Origin: Dyella amyloliquefaciens
GTDB taxonomy: Bacteria; Pseudomonadota; Gammaproteobacteria; Xanthomonadales; Rhodanobacteraceae
Direction: 5' to 3'
Assembly (NCBI RefSeq): GCF_004296575.1
Contig: NZ_SAYT01000001.1
Location: 1,055,973-1,119,972, forward strand
DNA: 64,000 bases
This document shows, piece after piece, positions 44,958 through 54,859 of the stretch. The number at the start of each line of letters is the position of its first letter. Positions within the stretch are counted from its first letter, which is position 1. The notes below the pieces were generated by a model. It was not told the origin of the DNA. It did no database searches and was given only the letters and a program-made list of their open reading frames with translations. The position numbers were made by a program, and so were the translations under genes.

Positions 44958-46751
44958 TCAGGTGGCCGGCGATGTGGCGAGTGAGAACACATGCATGCCG
45001 ACGCCAGCGCGCCTTGCGTGGCGCTTGGCTCGGGCTGCAAGTGTCGCAATCGGCTGCGCACGCAGCGGCAGCGGCGGAGACAGTTCGACCGCACCCATCA
45101 CGACCGTGGTGAAGGGGAAGAACTGCGGTTCTCCGCGTCGGTCCTTGCCGCGCAATCCGCCGCGTGCAACGTCCGTCGCGTCGAACAGGTGCGGCGAGCG
45201 TTGGTTGAAGGCATCGATGATGCGTTCGCAGCGCGCCTTCCAGTCCTCGCTCTGGAACAACACCACGAAGTCGTCGCCACCGATGTGGCCGATGAAATCC
45301 AGCGCGGGATCGACATGCTCGCCGAGCAGGCCGGACAGCAGGCGGATCATCTCGTCGCCGCGCGAATAGCCGTAGTGATCGTTGAACGGCTTGAAGTCGG
45401 TGAGATCGACGTGCACCACGGTGCAGCGTTCGCCTCCCTGCAGCAGTCGCTCCAGGTGTTCGGTCGTGGGGATGTTGCCGGGCAGGAAGGTCAGCGGGTT
45501 GGCGTGCCGCGCCGCGTCGATGCGCAGTTCGCTTACGCGGCGCACCAGCGCTTCGCCGGTACCCAGGCCCAGGTACTGGCCTCGCCGGGTGACGATGAAG
45601 CCGTCGGCGAGGTAACGCTGGTCCTCGCCGCGCAGCACGTCGGCCAGGCTTTCCAGGCTGCGGTGTTCATCGCAGGCCAACGGCGCACTGTTCATCAACG
45701 CGGTGCACGACTTGCGCGCCAGCAGTTCGCGCGCAAAAGGCTGGGCCATGCGCTCGTTCATCAGGCGTCGGTTGACCAGGCCGATGGGATGGCCGTCCTT
45801 CACCACGGCCACCGCGTGCAATTCGGGGTAGTCGACGAACAAGGCCATCACTTCCTCGTTCGTCTGCCGCGGGTTCACCGCGGGCGCTTCGATCAGCAGA
45901 TGGCTGACCTGGGTGGGGCGCTGCGTGACCGGGCCGCGCGGGCGCGGCAACACCGGCACCGATGGCGTACGCAGCAGCCGTTTCGCTTCGGCCGAGGCCT
46001 CCGCGGTAAGTTCAGGCTGCGGACGACCGATCAGGAAGCCCTGTGCGTAAGGAATACCAAGGTCGCGCAGCACGCGCAGGTCGGCGGGATCTTCCACGCC
46101 TTCGCCGACCAGATCGGTACCGAGCGCCTCAGCGACCTGGCACAGCGAGCGCACGATCGCGAGGCGTCCCGCGCTGCGCGACAGGCCGTGGATGAGGTAG
46201 CGGTCGATCTTCACCACGTCGGGGTGGATCTCGTTCCACATCTCGAAGTTGGAGTGGCCGTTGCCGAAGTCGTCGAGCGCGATGCGCATGCCATGCGCAC
46301 GCAGGTAACCCAGGGCGTGCGCAAGGCGTGCGGGGTTCTCCACGGCGTCGCGCTCGGTTACTTCGATGGTGACGCGCGCCGGGTCCAGGCCGCTGGCGGT
46401 CAGCGCATACAGCACATCGTCCGGCCGCAGTGCGCCCTGCAGAATGGCGTGCGCGCTGAGGTTCACCAGCAGCCGGCCGCTGTCGGCGTGCGCGGCGAAA
46501 CTGTGGCAGATGGTGCGCGCCGCGTGCAGCTCCACCTCGGCAAGCCGGCCCTCCATGCGGGCAAGGTCCAGCAGGTCGAGGACGGAGAAATTGCCGGGCA
46601 TGAAGGCACAGCGGCTCAGCCCCTCGTGAGCGACCACCTCCAGGGTGTCCACGCGCACCACCGGCTGGAACACCGGCATCAGACTGCCCGCGATGAGTGC
46701 GCGTTCGAGCATGGTTTTGCGGGAATGGTCGTAGACGAGGATGGCTGACAT
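44958..46751 (-). CDS. EAL-CBS-GGDEF cyclic-di-GMP signalling protein
   Basis: 597 residues, soluble. The EAL phosphodiesterase domain comes first (about 15-245): EGL in place of EAL (HEGLSR, 42-47), then LVNLSAH, IEVTERDA, ALDDFGNGHSNF, DVVKIDR, GEGVED and YAQGFLIGRP, so the metal and substrate residues look complete. A CBS-pair-like region follows (about 285-410; VNPRQTNEEVMALFVDYPELHAVAVVKDGHPIGLVNR). The GGDEF domain (about 430-590) has GGDDF at the active site (FIGHIGGDDFVVLF) and may be degenerate. It probably hydrolyses c-di-GMP under control of the CBS and GGDEF parts (inference). It starts 13 bases after the MCP stop, so the two are co-transcribed. Confidence 0.9.
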   Translation of the reverse strand: MSAILVYDHSRKTMLERALIAGSLMPVFQPVVRVDTLEVVAHEGLSRCAFMPGNFSVLDLLDLARMEGRLAEVELHAARTICHSFAAHADSGRLLVNLSAHAILQGALRPDDVLYALTASGLDPARVTIEVTERDAVENPARLAHALGYLRAHGMRIALDDFGNGHSNFEMWNEIHPDVVKIDRYLIHGLSRSAGRLAIVRSLCQVAEALGTDLVGEGVEDPADLRVLRDLGIPYAQGFLIGRPQPELTAEASAEAKRLLRTPSVPVLPRPRGPVTQRPTQVSHLLIEAPAVNPRQTNEEVMALFVDYPELHAVAVVKDGHPIGLVNRRLMNERMAQPFARELLARKSCTALMNSAPLACDEHRSLESLADVLRGEDQRYLADGFIVTRRGQYLGLGTGEALVRRVSELRIDAARHANPLTFLPGNIPTTEHLERLLQGGERCTVVHVDLTDFKPFNDHYGYSRGDEMIRLLSGLLGEHVDPALDFIGHIGGDDFVVLFQSEDWKARCERIIDAFNQRSPHLFDATDVARGGLRGKDRRGEPQFFPFTTVVMGAVELSPPLPLRAQPIATLAARAKRHARRAGVGMHVFSLATSPAT

Positions 46752-46764
46752 GCCTGGCTTGTCG

Positions 46765-48411
46765 TCAGGCCGCTTGCGCGACCTGGCGTAGTTGCATCGA
46801 TGCGGGTGGAGGCGACACGTCCTGCGTCGACCTGGGAAGGTCTTCCTGTTCGGAAGGAAGACGGAAGAAGGTGACCTGGCGCATCAGTGCCTCGGCGTCG
46901 AGGGTCAGCGCGTGTCCGGTGGCATTGATGTCGTCCACCAGGCCGGCGTTGGCCTGGGTAATCCGGTCCATTTCCAGCATGGTGCGGCTCACCTGCGTGA
47001 TGCCGCTGACCTGGGACTGGCCGCTGTCGGAGATCTGCGACACCAGGGTCGACATGCGCGTCATGCTCAGCACGATGCCGTCGAGCACGGCGCTCGAGCG
47101 CGCCACGCGTTCGCGCGCGACATCGACCGCGTCGGTGCTGTGGTTGATGAGGCGACGGATGTCCTTGCCTGCTTCCACGCAACGGTGGGCCAGCTGGCGC
47201 ACTTCGCCCGCTACCACGGCAAAGCCACGTCCGCGCTCGCCCGCGTGCGCGGCCTCGATGGCCGCGTTGAGCGAGAGCAGGTTGGTCTGGAAAGCGATGC
47301 TGTCGACCAGGTCCACGATGTCCGTGATGTCCCGACTGGCGTCCTGGATGGCACCCATCGAATCGAGCGCTTCGGCGGCCACCTGCCGACCCTGCTCGAC
47401 ATGGGCCAGTGCCTCGCGTGCTGCGCCTGCGGCGCCATCGGCATGACCGGCGCCTTCGACGGCGCGTGACGCCATGTGTTCCATCGAGGCCGTGGTCTGT
47501 TCCAGGCCGGCAGCCTGCATCTGCGTGCGCTGGCTCAAAGCCTGGTTGTCGTCAGCGAGATGGTGGGCGCGCTCGTCCACCGAGCGGGCGCTCGCGCGCA
47601 CCTGCAGCAGCACTCGCGTGAGCTGTGCGTCCATCGAGGCGAGCGCGCGCAGCAGCTTGCCCAGTTCGTCGTCGCCGCCGACCTCGATACGTTCGCCCAG
47701 CGAACCGGCGGCGATGCGCTGCGCCACCTCGGTCGCCAGGTTCAGGCGATGCATCAGCGAGCGCATCAGCGCGCCATCCATCAGGATGGTGAGGGTCAGT
47801 GCGACGGCAAGCAGCACACCCAGCGCGATCATGCCCTGGCGATCGGCGTGGCGCTGCGTCTGCACCTGCTCGTTGCCCTTGGCGAGCGCGGCCTGGAACA
47901 GGTTGGCAAAGTCGCTCTGCAGGGGTTCGTAGGCCGGCTGCACTTCGGTGCTCAGCTTCAGCGAGCCCAGGTCGAACTGACCGGCATCGAGCAGGGCGAG
48001 CGTTTCGTCGATGGTGCGGTCGGCTTCGGCGCGATGCACGGCGGTCAGCTTCAGCGCCTGTGCCTGCTCTTGCGCCAGTTCGCTGCCGAGCAGGGCCTTC
48101 CAGTGGCGTTCCGCATCCACACGGTCAGCATGGATGCGCGTGCGCGCGTCATCGACGGCGGACGGCAGTTGCGAAAGCACGGCGTGCACTACTGCCTGCA
48201 GGCTGCTGTTGTAGTCGTTTTGCACGCGCCCGACATCGGCGACCGGGCTCAGCGAACCTTGCACGAGACCCTGGATGCGATCGTCCGAGCGATGCAATTG
48301 CAGCGCACCTGCCGCGCCGATCACGGCGAGCAGTCCGAGAATGGACAGCAGGCGCAGCAGCAGTCGCTGGCGCAGCGTCAGTCCGGGAATCCACTTCGGT
48401 AGTTTCAACAT
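46765..48411 (-). CDS. Methyl-accepting chemotaxis protein
   Basis: 548 residues. Two transmembrane helices (LLLRLLSILGLLAVIGAAGALQL about 16-38; MIALGVLLAVALTLTILMDGAL about 193-214) enclose a periplasmic four-helix-type sensor of about 155 residues. A HAMP domain (HRLNLATEVAQRIAAGSLGERIEVGGDDELGKLLRAL) and the signalling coiled coil follow, with the conserved tip IAFQTNLLSLNAAIEAAHAGERGRGFAVVAGEVRQLA. There is no C-terminal NWxxF CheR-docking pentapeptide (it ends LRQVAQAA). The ligand is unknown. The EAL-CBS-GGDEF gene is 13 bases downstream, linking a chemoreceptor to c-di-GMP control. The AT-rich region 48465-48560 is its likely promoter. Confidence 0.93.
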   Translation of the reverse strand: MLKLPKWIPGLTLRQRLLLRLLSILGLLAVIGAAGALQLHRSDDRIQGLVQGSLSPVADVGRVQNDYNSSLQAVVHAVLSQLPSAVDDARTRIHADRVDAERHWKALLGSELAQEQAQALKLTAVHRAEADRTIDETLALLDAGQFDLGSLKLSTEVQPAYEPLQSDFANLFQAALAKGNEQVQTQRHADRQGMIALGVLLAVALTLTILMDGALMRSLMHRLNLATEVAQRIAAGSLGERIEVGGDDELGKLLRALASMDAQLTRVLLQVRASARSVDERAHHLADDNQALSQRTQMQAAGLEQTTASMEHMASRAVEGAGHADGAAGAAREALAHVEQGRQVAAEALDSMGAIQDASRDITDIVDLVDSIAFQTNLLSLNAAIEAAHAGERGRGFAVVAGEVRQLAHRCVEAGKDIRRLINHSTDAVDVARERVARSSAVLDGIVLSMTRMSTLVSQISDSGQSQVSGITQVSRTMLEMDRITQANAGLVDDINATGHALTLDAEALMRQVTFFRLPSEQEDLPRSTQDVSPPPASMQLRQVAQAA

Positions 48412-48604
48412 GGCATGTCTGGGTGAGGGAACTGCAAGAGCTGTCGGCTCACCGCGCTGCAACTTTAGCTAAAAAAGCAAAAAAAAGGTCTATTAAATCA
48501 ATTTGTTATTGGTGTTTTGAGTGGGCATTGAAAGCGTGGCAAGCATGCCATCGGTATATGTCTGATCGATGACTTTCGTGCTGCACTTCTCACTTGGCGC
48601 CAAC

Positions 48605-48635
48605 AAAAAAAGGCCCCGCTGTGAGGCGGGGCCTT
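48605..48635 (-). terminator. Terminator after upp
   Basis: Read on the minus strand, AAGGCCCCGC/GCGGGGCCTT is followed by a seven-T run, 24 bases after the upp stop. The region 48412-48604 contains this and the AT-rich MCP promoter area only. Confidence 0.92.
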
Positions 48636-48658
48636 CGAGTACGTGGTGGCGGAGAACG

Positions 48659-49300
48659 TCAGTTGGCCGGCAATTGCTTGGTGCCGAAGATCTTGTCGCC
48701 CGCATCGCCCAGGCCCGGCAGGATGTAGCCGTGCTCGTTAAGGTGATCATCAATGGCCGCCGTGAATATCTCCACGTCCGGATGCGCGGCTTCGATGCGC
48801 TTGAGGCCCTCCGGCGCAGCGACGAGGAACAATCCCTTGATGCGCTTGCAACCGGCGGCCTTGAGCATGTCCACCGTGGCTACCAGCGTGCCCGCGGTGG
48901 CAAGCATGGGATCGACGATGAGCGCGATGCGCTCGTCCATGCGCCCGGTGAGTTTCTCGTAATAGGTGATGGGCTTGAGCGTTTCCTCGTCGCGCTGCAG
49001 ACCCACCACGCTGACCTTGGCGGCGGGAATCATGTCGAGCACGCCGGGCAACATGCCCAGGCCCGCGCGCAAGATCGGCACGATGGTGACCTTCTTGCCC
49101 TTGATCTGGTGCACGGTGAGCGGGCCGGCCCAACCTTCGATGGTTTTCTCCACCGTCTCCAGATCCTTCGTCGCCTCGTAGGTCAGCAGCGAGGCGACTT
49201 CGGAGGCGAGTTCGCGGAACTCCTTGGTGCTGATGCCGGCGCGGCGCATGAGGCCGAGCTTGTGCTGGATGAGCGGGTGGCGGACTTCGACGATCTTCAT
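48659..49300 (-). CDS. upp: Uracil phosphoribosyltransferase
   Basis: It converts uracil and PRPP to UMP in pyrimidine salvage. The 213 residues carry [67 protein letters not shown] (flexible loop), the PRPP motif [18 protein letters not shown], and the C-terminal uracil-binding [17 protein letters not shown]. The start at 49300 is the conserved MKIVEV; the frame extends 13 codons further without support. The ABC-F gene ends 31 bases upstream on the same strand. Confidence 0.96.
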   Translation of the reverse strand: MKIVEVRHPLIQHKLGLMRRAGISTKEFRELASEVASLLTYEATKDLETVEKTIEGWAGPLTVHQIKGKKVTIVPILRAGLGMLPGVLDMIPAAKVSVVGLQRDEETLKPITYYEKLTGRMDERIALIVDPMLATAGTLVATVDMLKAAGCKRIKGLFLVAAPEGLKRIEAAHPDVEIFTAAIDDHLNEHGYILPGLGDAGDKIFGTKQLPAN

Positions 49301-49331
49301 GGGCAAGCCTTGCTGCGCGGTCGTGGGATTG

Positions 49332-50930
49332 TCACCCACGTGGCGTGACGGGAGCGAGTGGTTTGTGCAGGCGGAGTTGCCGCGTGATGCCGGTCTGCGC
49401 GATCAGTCCCGCGTCGTGGCTGACCAGGATGAGCGAGCCGCGATACGTCGCCAGCGCCTGTTCGAGGAGCAGTCGGCTGTCCAGGTCCAGGTGGCTGTCC
49501 GGTTCGTCGAGCAGCAGCAGGTCGTAGGGTTCCAGCGCACTGTCCAGCGCGAGCAGGGCCAGCTTCACGCGTTCGCCGCCGCTGAGCAGGCCGGCCGCCA
49601 GTTCGGCCCGCTCGGCACGCAGGCCGATGCCGGCGAGGTACTCGCGATAGCGCGTGGGTGCGTGGCCCGGCGAGAGCGCACGCAGATTGTCCAGCGCGCT
49701 GTGGTCATCATGCAGCAGGCTGTAGTGCTGATCGATCAGCAGCACGCGTTCGCCCCGCCGTATGCGCCCAGCACGTTGCGGCAGGCGACCACGGATGGCC
49801 GCGAGCAGGCTCGACTTGCCGCTGCCGTTGTCACCTTCCAGTTGCAGGCGTTCACCCGGTGCCAGGTGCAGATCGATCGGCTGCGCGTGACCGTGCGGGA
49901 GCACGACGCCTTCCAGTTGCAGGGAGGCGTGCGTGGACGGAAGTTCGCCCAGGTCGAATCGCTGGGCGCGATGCTGTTCGACCCGTGTACGGGCCTGCGC
50001 AGTGCGCTCGTGCTGACGCTCCTGCTGTGAACGCTGAGCGGTGTGCAGGCGGGCACCAGTGTCTTCGGAGCGTTGCTTGCGTCGATCGAGCAGGATGGTG
50101 GGCAGGTTGGCGTTGGCGCGTTCGCGGCCGGCTTTTTGCTGGCGTTGCGCAAGCCGCTCCCGGTCCTGTTGCTGCCGTCGATCCAGCGCCTTCTGTTCAC
50201 GCCGTGCCTGGTCCAGCTGTCGTTCGGCGGCTTGCGCTTCGGTATCGCGTTGCGCGGCATAGAGGGCATAACCGCCGCCGTATCGACGCAAGCCCTGAGG
50301 CGTCAGCTCATCGATGCTGTCGACGGCGTCGAGCAGTTCACGATCATGGCTGATCAACAGATAGCCGCCTGCATGCGCATCGAGGTGTTCGCGCAGCCAG
50401 AGCCGGCCACGGCGATCGAGATGATTGCCCGGTTCGTCCAGGATCAGGAAGTGGTCGGCATGCTCGAACATCGCCGTCAGTCGCAGGCGCACGCGTTCTC
50501 CGCCACTGAGGCTTTCCCAGGGGCGAGAGATATCGTTGGGCAGGCCGGCTTGCGCGAGCCAGCGGCGGAGGCGTTCACGGACCTCCCAATCATCATTCAA
50601 GGTGCGGAAATCATCGGCATCGACGCTGCCCGCTTCGATGCGATGCAAGGCATTCAACTTGTGATGGACGCCAAGCATCTCGGCCACGCTGCCAGCGATG
50701 GCAGGCCAGCGTTGCGGCAGATACGACAGGGCGGCATGGCGGATCACGCTGCCCTGCGTGGGCATGATTTCTGCGGCGAGGATGCGCGCAAGCAGCGACT
50801 TGCCGCTGCCGTTGCGTCCGACCAGCGCATGCCGGCCGATGGAGAAGCGGGTGTCCAGGTTCTGGAAAACAGCATCGCGCCCAGGCGGTGCAAAGCCCAG
50901 TTGATGCGTGAGTATGGCTATGGCTGTCAT
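49332..50930 (-). CDS. ABC-F family ATPase
   Basis: 532 residues with two ATP-binding cassettes and no membrane domain. Cassette 1 has [17 protein letters not shown] (Walker A), [12 protein letters not shown] (signature) and [13 protein letters not shown] (Walker B). An arginine/glutamine-rich coiled-coil linker (about 240-330) follows. Cassette 2 has [29 protein letters not shown] and [16 protein letters not shown] proteins act at the ribosomal E site (EttA, Uup, YheS) or protect it from antibiotics. This one has atypical EPGN/EPDS instead of EPTN in the Walker B extensions. The start at 50930 follows homology. It probably shares a transcript with upp. Confidence 0.88.
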   Translation of the reverse strand: MTAIAILTHQLGFAPPGRDAVFQNLDTRFSIGRHALVGRNGSGKSLLARILAAEIMPTQGSVIRHAALSYLPQRWPAIAGSVAEMLGVHHKLNALHRIEAGSVDADDFRTLNDDWEVRERLRRWLAQAGLPNDISRPWESLSGGERVRLRLTAMFEHADHFLILDEPGNHLDRRGRLWLREHLDAHAGGYLLISHDRELLDAVDSIDELTPQGLRRYGGGYALYAAQRDTEAQAAERQLDQARREQKALDRRQQQDRERLAQRQQKAGRERANANLPTILLDRRKQRSEDTGARLHTAQRSQQERQHERTAQARTRVEQHRAQRFDLGELPSTHASLQLEGVVLPHGHAQPIDLHLAPGERLQLEGDNGSGKSSLLAAIRGRLPQRAGRIRRGERVLLIDQHYSLLHDDHSALDNLRALSPGHAPTRYREYLAGIGLRAERAELAAGLLSGGERVKLALLALDSALEPYDLLLLDEPDSHLDLDSRLLLEQALATYRGSLILVSHDAGLIAQTGITRQLRLHKPLAPVTPRG

Positions 50931-51136
50931 AGACCCTCCATAAGGGAGTGGCGTACGACAGGGGGGCCGGCAAGAAACGCCGAGGAGATCGACCGCCCTG
51001 TCACTCGTGGCCGAACGCGACGCGCCCATACGGGCAGCGGTCAGTCGGCAATCGAGCGGCTCAGAGGCGCATGTCGGCGGTCAATCCTGGGGAAGAATCA
51101 GGTGCAAAGCATAGCAGGGGTTGCTTAAGCGCGAAT

Positions 51137-51167
51137 AAAAAAAGGTGCCGGCAGGCGCCGGCACCTT
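51137..51167 (-). terminator. Terminator after psiF-like gene
   Basis: On the minus strand, AAGGTGCCGGC/GCCGGCACCTT is followed by a T-run; it lies 17 bases after the psiF-like stop. Confidence 0.92.
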
Positions 51168-51183
51168 GCATGTCACGCCAGTA

Positions 51184-51531
51184 TCAGTGGCCGGCGTTGG
51201 GCTGGCCGCTCAGGCAGGTGCTCATGAACTGCTTGCGCGCATCGCCCTTGAGGCTCTTGGCCTGCGGATCGGCGTTGCAGGCCTTCATCTTTTCCTGCTG
51301 GGTCATCTTGGCCGGTGCCGGGGCCTCGCCCTTGAGGCAGCTGCTCATGAACGTCTTGCGCTCGTCACCGGTCTTGCCCGTTGCCTGCTTGTTGCAGTCG
51401 GCCATGCGCTGCTGCTGTGCATTGGGTGCCTTCGTGGCCGCGGTGTCGGCAGCCTGCGGCGCGGCAAAAGCGGTGGAGGCGGCGAAAGCCAGCGCGACGC
51501 TGGCAACCATCAGGCTTAAACGCGAAGACAT
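51184..51531 (-). CDS. psiF: PsiF repeat-containing periplasmic protein
   Basis: 115 residues: a signal peptide (MSSRLSLMVASVALAFAASTAFA, cleavage before APQ), an Ala/Thr-rich linker, and two PsiF repeats, each with a cysteine pair (MADCNKQATGKTGDERKTFMSSCLKG and MKACNADPQAKSLKGDARKQFMSTCLSG). PsiF is phosphate-starvation induced in E. coli and its function is unknown; I see no Pho box here. The ribosome site AGGAGG lies upstream of 51531. It is monocistronic with its own terminator. Confidence 0.9.
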   Translation of the reverse strand: MSSRLSLMVASVALAFAASTAFAAPQAADTAATKAPNAQQQRMADCNKQATGKTGDERKTFMSSCLKGEAPAPAKMTQQEKMKACNADPQAKSLKGDARKQFMSTCLSGQPNAGH

Positions 51532-51730
51532 GCGGATATCCTCCTGGATGACCGGCGAGCGCCGGCGGCGTCAGTCTATGCCCGCTGACAGGCGGGAGGG
51601 AGGGGCACCCAGGCCCCGTCGAGCATCCCGTTCAGCAAGGCTGCGGGCTGCGTTGTGAATGCGGCGCCGTGCTTTGGTTGTGCGTGCCGGCGCAGGCTCA
51701 CTTTCAAGGTGACGAGAGTCCACATGAAGA

Positions 51731-51756
51731 GGCCACGCCCGTTGCCGGACGTGGCC
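51731..51756. terminator. Hairpin after the extracellular nuclease gene
   Basis: GGCCACG/CGTGGCC with a 12-base loop, 25 bases beyond the nuclease stop. The T-tract is poor on both strands. The rest of 51532-51781 shows nothing else. Confidence 0.4.
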
Positions 51757-51781
51757 CTGCTTTCAAACGTGACGCGAAAGC

Positions 51782-54613
51782 TCAGTGACCTCGGCCGTGT
51801 CCTTCGCCCTGGTCGTTGTCATTGCCCTGGTGACCTTGCTGAGGATCGTCGAAGCCATGCGGCGCGTGGCTCATGTCGCCTGGGCGCGACGGTACGAACA
51901 GGTCGACCACGAAGCCATCGTGATCGGATGCGCCGATCGCCTTGCGATAGTCGGTGGCGGTCGCTGCATCGGTCTCGGTCTGCACCGGCGCATCGATGTC
52001 GGCACGACCGTACTGCATCTTCAGGAAGCGCAGGCGCGCCACTTGATTGAGCAGTGCGTGGTCGAGCACCTGCACGGTCGGCACTTCGCGACCCGAGTTG
52101 CCCGAGCCCGCCTGGGTGTAACCCTGTATCTGGCCGAACTTCTCGGTGAACAGGAACGAGTAGCGATCGTTCTGCGGTACCGATTCCACCGCGTTCCACA
52201 GTGCCGGATACACGATGTTCTTGCCCAGCTTCAGCAGGTTCTCGCTGTCCTTGTACTTGCCCGAGATCAGGCCGACCACATCGACCCAGCCATCGCTGAA
52301 CTGATAGGCATTGAAGTCACCCACCACCATCAGCGGCTGCCACGGCGCTGCGATCTGCAGGTTCTGCACCTGGCGCGCGAGCGAGGTGGATTGCAGGAAG
52401 CGCTTCTGGCGGTCGCGCGTGGCGCTGCTGTCATCCTTGTCGACGTTGGTGCGCGCCTTCGGGTGGACCGAGATCACCTGGAAGCGGACACCACGCGACT
52501 CGGCCGTGAGCAGCAGCGGCGGATGGTCGTGCACGAACGCGGTCTGGCCGTTGTCGTTCCAGGTCTCGTCCGCGGCGAGCTGCTGCACGGAGACCACGCG
52601 GACGCGATCGGTGCGCACCAGGAAGCCCACGTTGATGCCGCTCGGATCGTGACCCGGCAACAGATAGGCCTGGTAGTTCGCGCGATAGTCGTCCTGCAGC
52701 TGCGTCGCCAGTCCCTGCAGCACGGCCAGGCTCTTCACTTCCTCGACCGACAGCACATCCGGCAATTGCAGCACGTTGCCGATGTAGGCCGACAGGCGCT
52801 GCGTCTTCACTGTTACCTCGTCCGGCGTCGGCTCCTTGGTGTTGCCGCTGCAGGTGAAGGTGGTGTTGAAGTTGCTGTCGCAGAAGCGCTCGGTGTTGAA
52901 CGCGCCGATGCGCAACGCATAGGGCGCCGTGGGCGACACGGAGCGCGGCATTTCCGCGGCGTGCTTGAGCGTGATCGAGGTGGGAATGAACGTATAGGCG
53001 CCGAAGTCGTAGGAGATGACGCCCTCGGCTCGGAACGTGGTACCCGCCACATACGGGGTATTGAGCGGCACCGCGCCAAAGTCAGCGGTGTTCATCTTGA
53101 ACACTTCCGGATTGCCGCTCCAGTTAGGCAGCTGCACGCCATCGGGCACGGTCACGCCGAAGCGCACACCCGGTTGGCGCAGCGAGCGCTTGCCGTTCGC
53201 CGTGATGCTCACCTCGGCATAGGGTTCGGTGCTGAAGCGCTTGTTGCCCGTATTGATCATGCCGTTTTCGATCACCACGCGCATGCCGACGAAGCACTGG
53301 AAGTTGGTGGCGCCGCAGGACAACTTGTCCGGATCGGAAGAGGGAAGGTTCTCGCCGAACTTCACCGGCGCCGGCAGGCGCGCGCGGTGCGAGGTCACCG
53401 CAACGGTGGCGTTCTTCAGCTCGGTGAGCTGGTAGTAGTTGTCGACGGTGGCGTCCACGTTCACCACGTCACCCACCGCCACGGCCGGGGTGGTTGAGGT
53501 GAATACGTAGATACCGTTGGAGGTCAGCGGATCGGCATCGGCACGGGCATCCGGCGTCTGCATGGTGAAGCCACTCGGGCCCACCGCGGTGACGATGTTG
53601 CCCGTGGTCATCACCGACTTGCCGACCAGCGGCGATACCTGGTCGCGGCCCTGGATCTGCCAGATCTCGGCAGCGATCGGGATGTCGTACAGGATCGCGC
53701 CCATGGCGGTGTCGCGCGCAAGCGGAATCTTGCCGCTGGGCTGGCTCAGGTTGACCTCGAACGCCTTGTCTTCGCTCGGCGTGGTGCGGCCATGCACGAC
53801 CACGTTGAAGCTGGTCTGGGTCTGGCCCTCGGCGATGGCCAGCGTCGTGTCCAGCGCCTCGTAGTCGCCATTGGCGACAGTCGCGGTGCCGTCCTGCGTG
53901 GTGGCATGGACCGTCACGCCGCCCGCAGGTGCGGGCTGGTTGAGGGCCACCGAGAACGTCATGTTGACGTTGGCGGCGCTGCGCACCTTGGCGCTGGCGT
54001 CTGCGATGGACAGCGCCTGACCCAGCACCACGCAGGTGCTGGCGCTGTTGTGCGGGGCGGTGGGCGCGACGACGTCGAAGTCGGCCTGGTTGTCGCCGGT
54101 GTTGATCGGCAGTCCGGCGGTATCCGTCTTGCGCTGGTAACCCTTGTCGGCGTTGGTGCTGCCCAGCGAAGCCAACGGGGTGCCCGCCTTGTAAGCGGAG
54201 CCGGCGGACAGGCCGATCTGGTCCACCGGTTGGCCGGAGCCGTCGAGCAGGGCCAGGCCGCCATCGTCAGTGACGCCGGTGCTGTACTTGAGGTCGCCGG
54301 TGACGCTGCCGGAGTAGCCGCCGCTGGCGCTGTTGGTCAGCAGCAGGTAGCAGCCGGCAGGGATCGAGGTGCCGGCCGGCAGGGTCAGGCGCGTGCCGGT
54401 GGCGCCTGTCGCATTGGAGGCATTGAGCTTGTAGCCGGACAGGTCCAGCACCTTGCTGCCACCGTTGAACAGCTCGACGAACTCGTCGTTGCCGCCGGCC
54501 GGGCCACGGACGCGAAACTGGCTGACGCTGAGGTCGGCTGCCTGCGCTGCGCTTACCGACAAGATGACCAGCAGCGCGGCCCAGGGCGCGCGCCGGATGT
54601 GACTAGGCTTCAT
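51782..54613 (-). CDS. ExeM-like extracellular nuclease with lamin-tail domain
   Basis: 943 residues, exported. The signal peptide is 1-26 (ending VSAAQAA). A lamin-tail-like domain comes first (about 27-140; FRVRGPAGGNDEFVELFNGGSKVLDLSGYKL), then a Calx-beta-like domain (about 200-310; ATVANGDYEALDTTLAIAEGQTQTSFNVVV) and an OB-fold-type region (about 330-465; GKSVMTTGNIVTAVGPSGFTMQTP). Last is an endonuclease/exonuclease/phosphatase domain (about 565-905) with LRIGAFNTERF, DVLSVEEVKS, VVGDFNAY and GASDHDGFVVDLF as its metal and catalytic motifs. The C-terminus is a His/Gly/Asp-rich tail (HAPHGFDDPQQGHQGN...). It probably degrades extracellular DNA for nutrients or biofilm turnover. No GlyGly-CTERM anchor is seen. 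Confidence 0.9.
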   Translation of the reverse strand: MKPSHIRRAPWAALLVILSVSAAQAADLSVSQFRVRGPAGGNDEFVELFNGGSKVLDLSGYKLNASNATGATGTRLTLPAGTSIPAGCYLLLTNSASGGYSGSVTGDLKYSTGVTDDGGLALLDGSGQPVDQIGLSAGSAYKAGTPLASLGSTNADKGYQRKTDTAGLPINTGDNQADFDVVAPTAPHNSASTCVVLGQALSIADASAKVRSAANVNMTFSVALNQPAPAGGVTVHATTQDGTATVANGDYEALDTTLAIAEGQTQTSFNVVVHGRTTPSEDKAFEVNLSQPSGKIPLARDTAMGAILYDIPIAAEIWQIQGRDQVSPLVGKSVMTTGNIVTAVGPSGFTMQTPDARADADPLTSNGIYVFTSTTPAVAVGDVVNVDATVDNYYQLTELKNATVAVTSHRARLPAPVKFGENLPSSDPDKLSCGATNFQCFVGMRVVIENGMINTGNKRFSTEPYAEVSITANGKRSLRQPGVRFGVTVPDGVQLPNWSGNPEVFKMNTADFGAVPLNTPYVAGTTFRAEGVISYDFGAYTFIPTSITLKHAAEMPRSVSPTAPYALRIGAFNTERFCDSNFNTTFTCSGNTKEPTPDEVTVKTQRLSAYIGNVLQLPDVLSVEEVKSLAVLQGLATQLQDDYRANYQAYLLPGHDPSGINVGFLVRTDRVRVVSVQQLAADETWNDNGQTAFVHDHPPLLLTAESRGVRFQVISVHPKARTNVDKDDSSATRDRQKRFLQSTSLARQVQNLQIAAPWQPLMVVGDFNAYQFSDGWVDVVGLISGKYKDSENLLKLGKNIVYPALWNAVESVPQNDRYSFLFTEKFGQIQGYTQAGSGNSGREVPTVQVLDHALLNQVARLRFLKMQYGRADIDAPVQTETDAATATDYRKAIGASDHDGFVVDLFVPSRPGDMSHAPHGFDDPQQGHQGNDNDQGEGHGRGH

Positions 54614-54777
54614 GGACCACTCCCTTCCTGGGTCCGAGGCGGACCCCATCGGGAGGAGGCTAGGCAGTCATTGCGACAGTTTTGCGAAGGAATTTACGCT
54701 GCCGTTCAAAATTGCGAAGCAGCTTACGTTTTGCTGTCGCCGTGTCGGGGCCAGTGCTTTGCCACCCCGCGGGCACG

Positions 54778-54805
54778 AAAAAGGGGCGCAGGTCATGCGC
54801 CCCTT
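54778..54805 (-). terminator. Terminator after the class III aminotransferase
   Basis: On the minus strand, AAGGGGCGCA/TGCGCCCCTT is followed by TTTTT, about 55 bases past the stop. The region 54614-54777 is otherwise the upstream region of the nuclease gene, with no clear promoter boxes. Confidence 0.85.
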
Positions 54806-54859
54806 CAGATCGCAAACAGGCCGGCGTCGTTGTCGTTCAGCGAGAACGACGCCGGTGAA

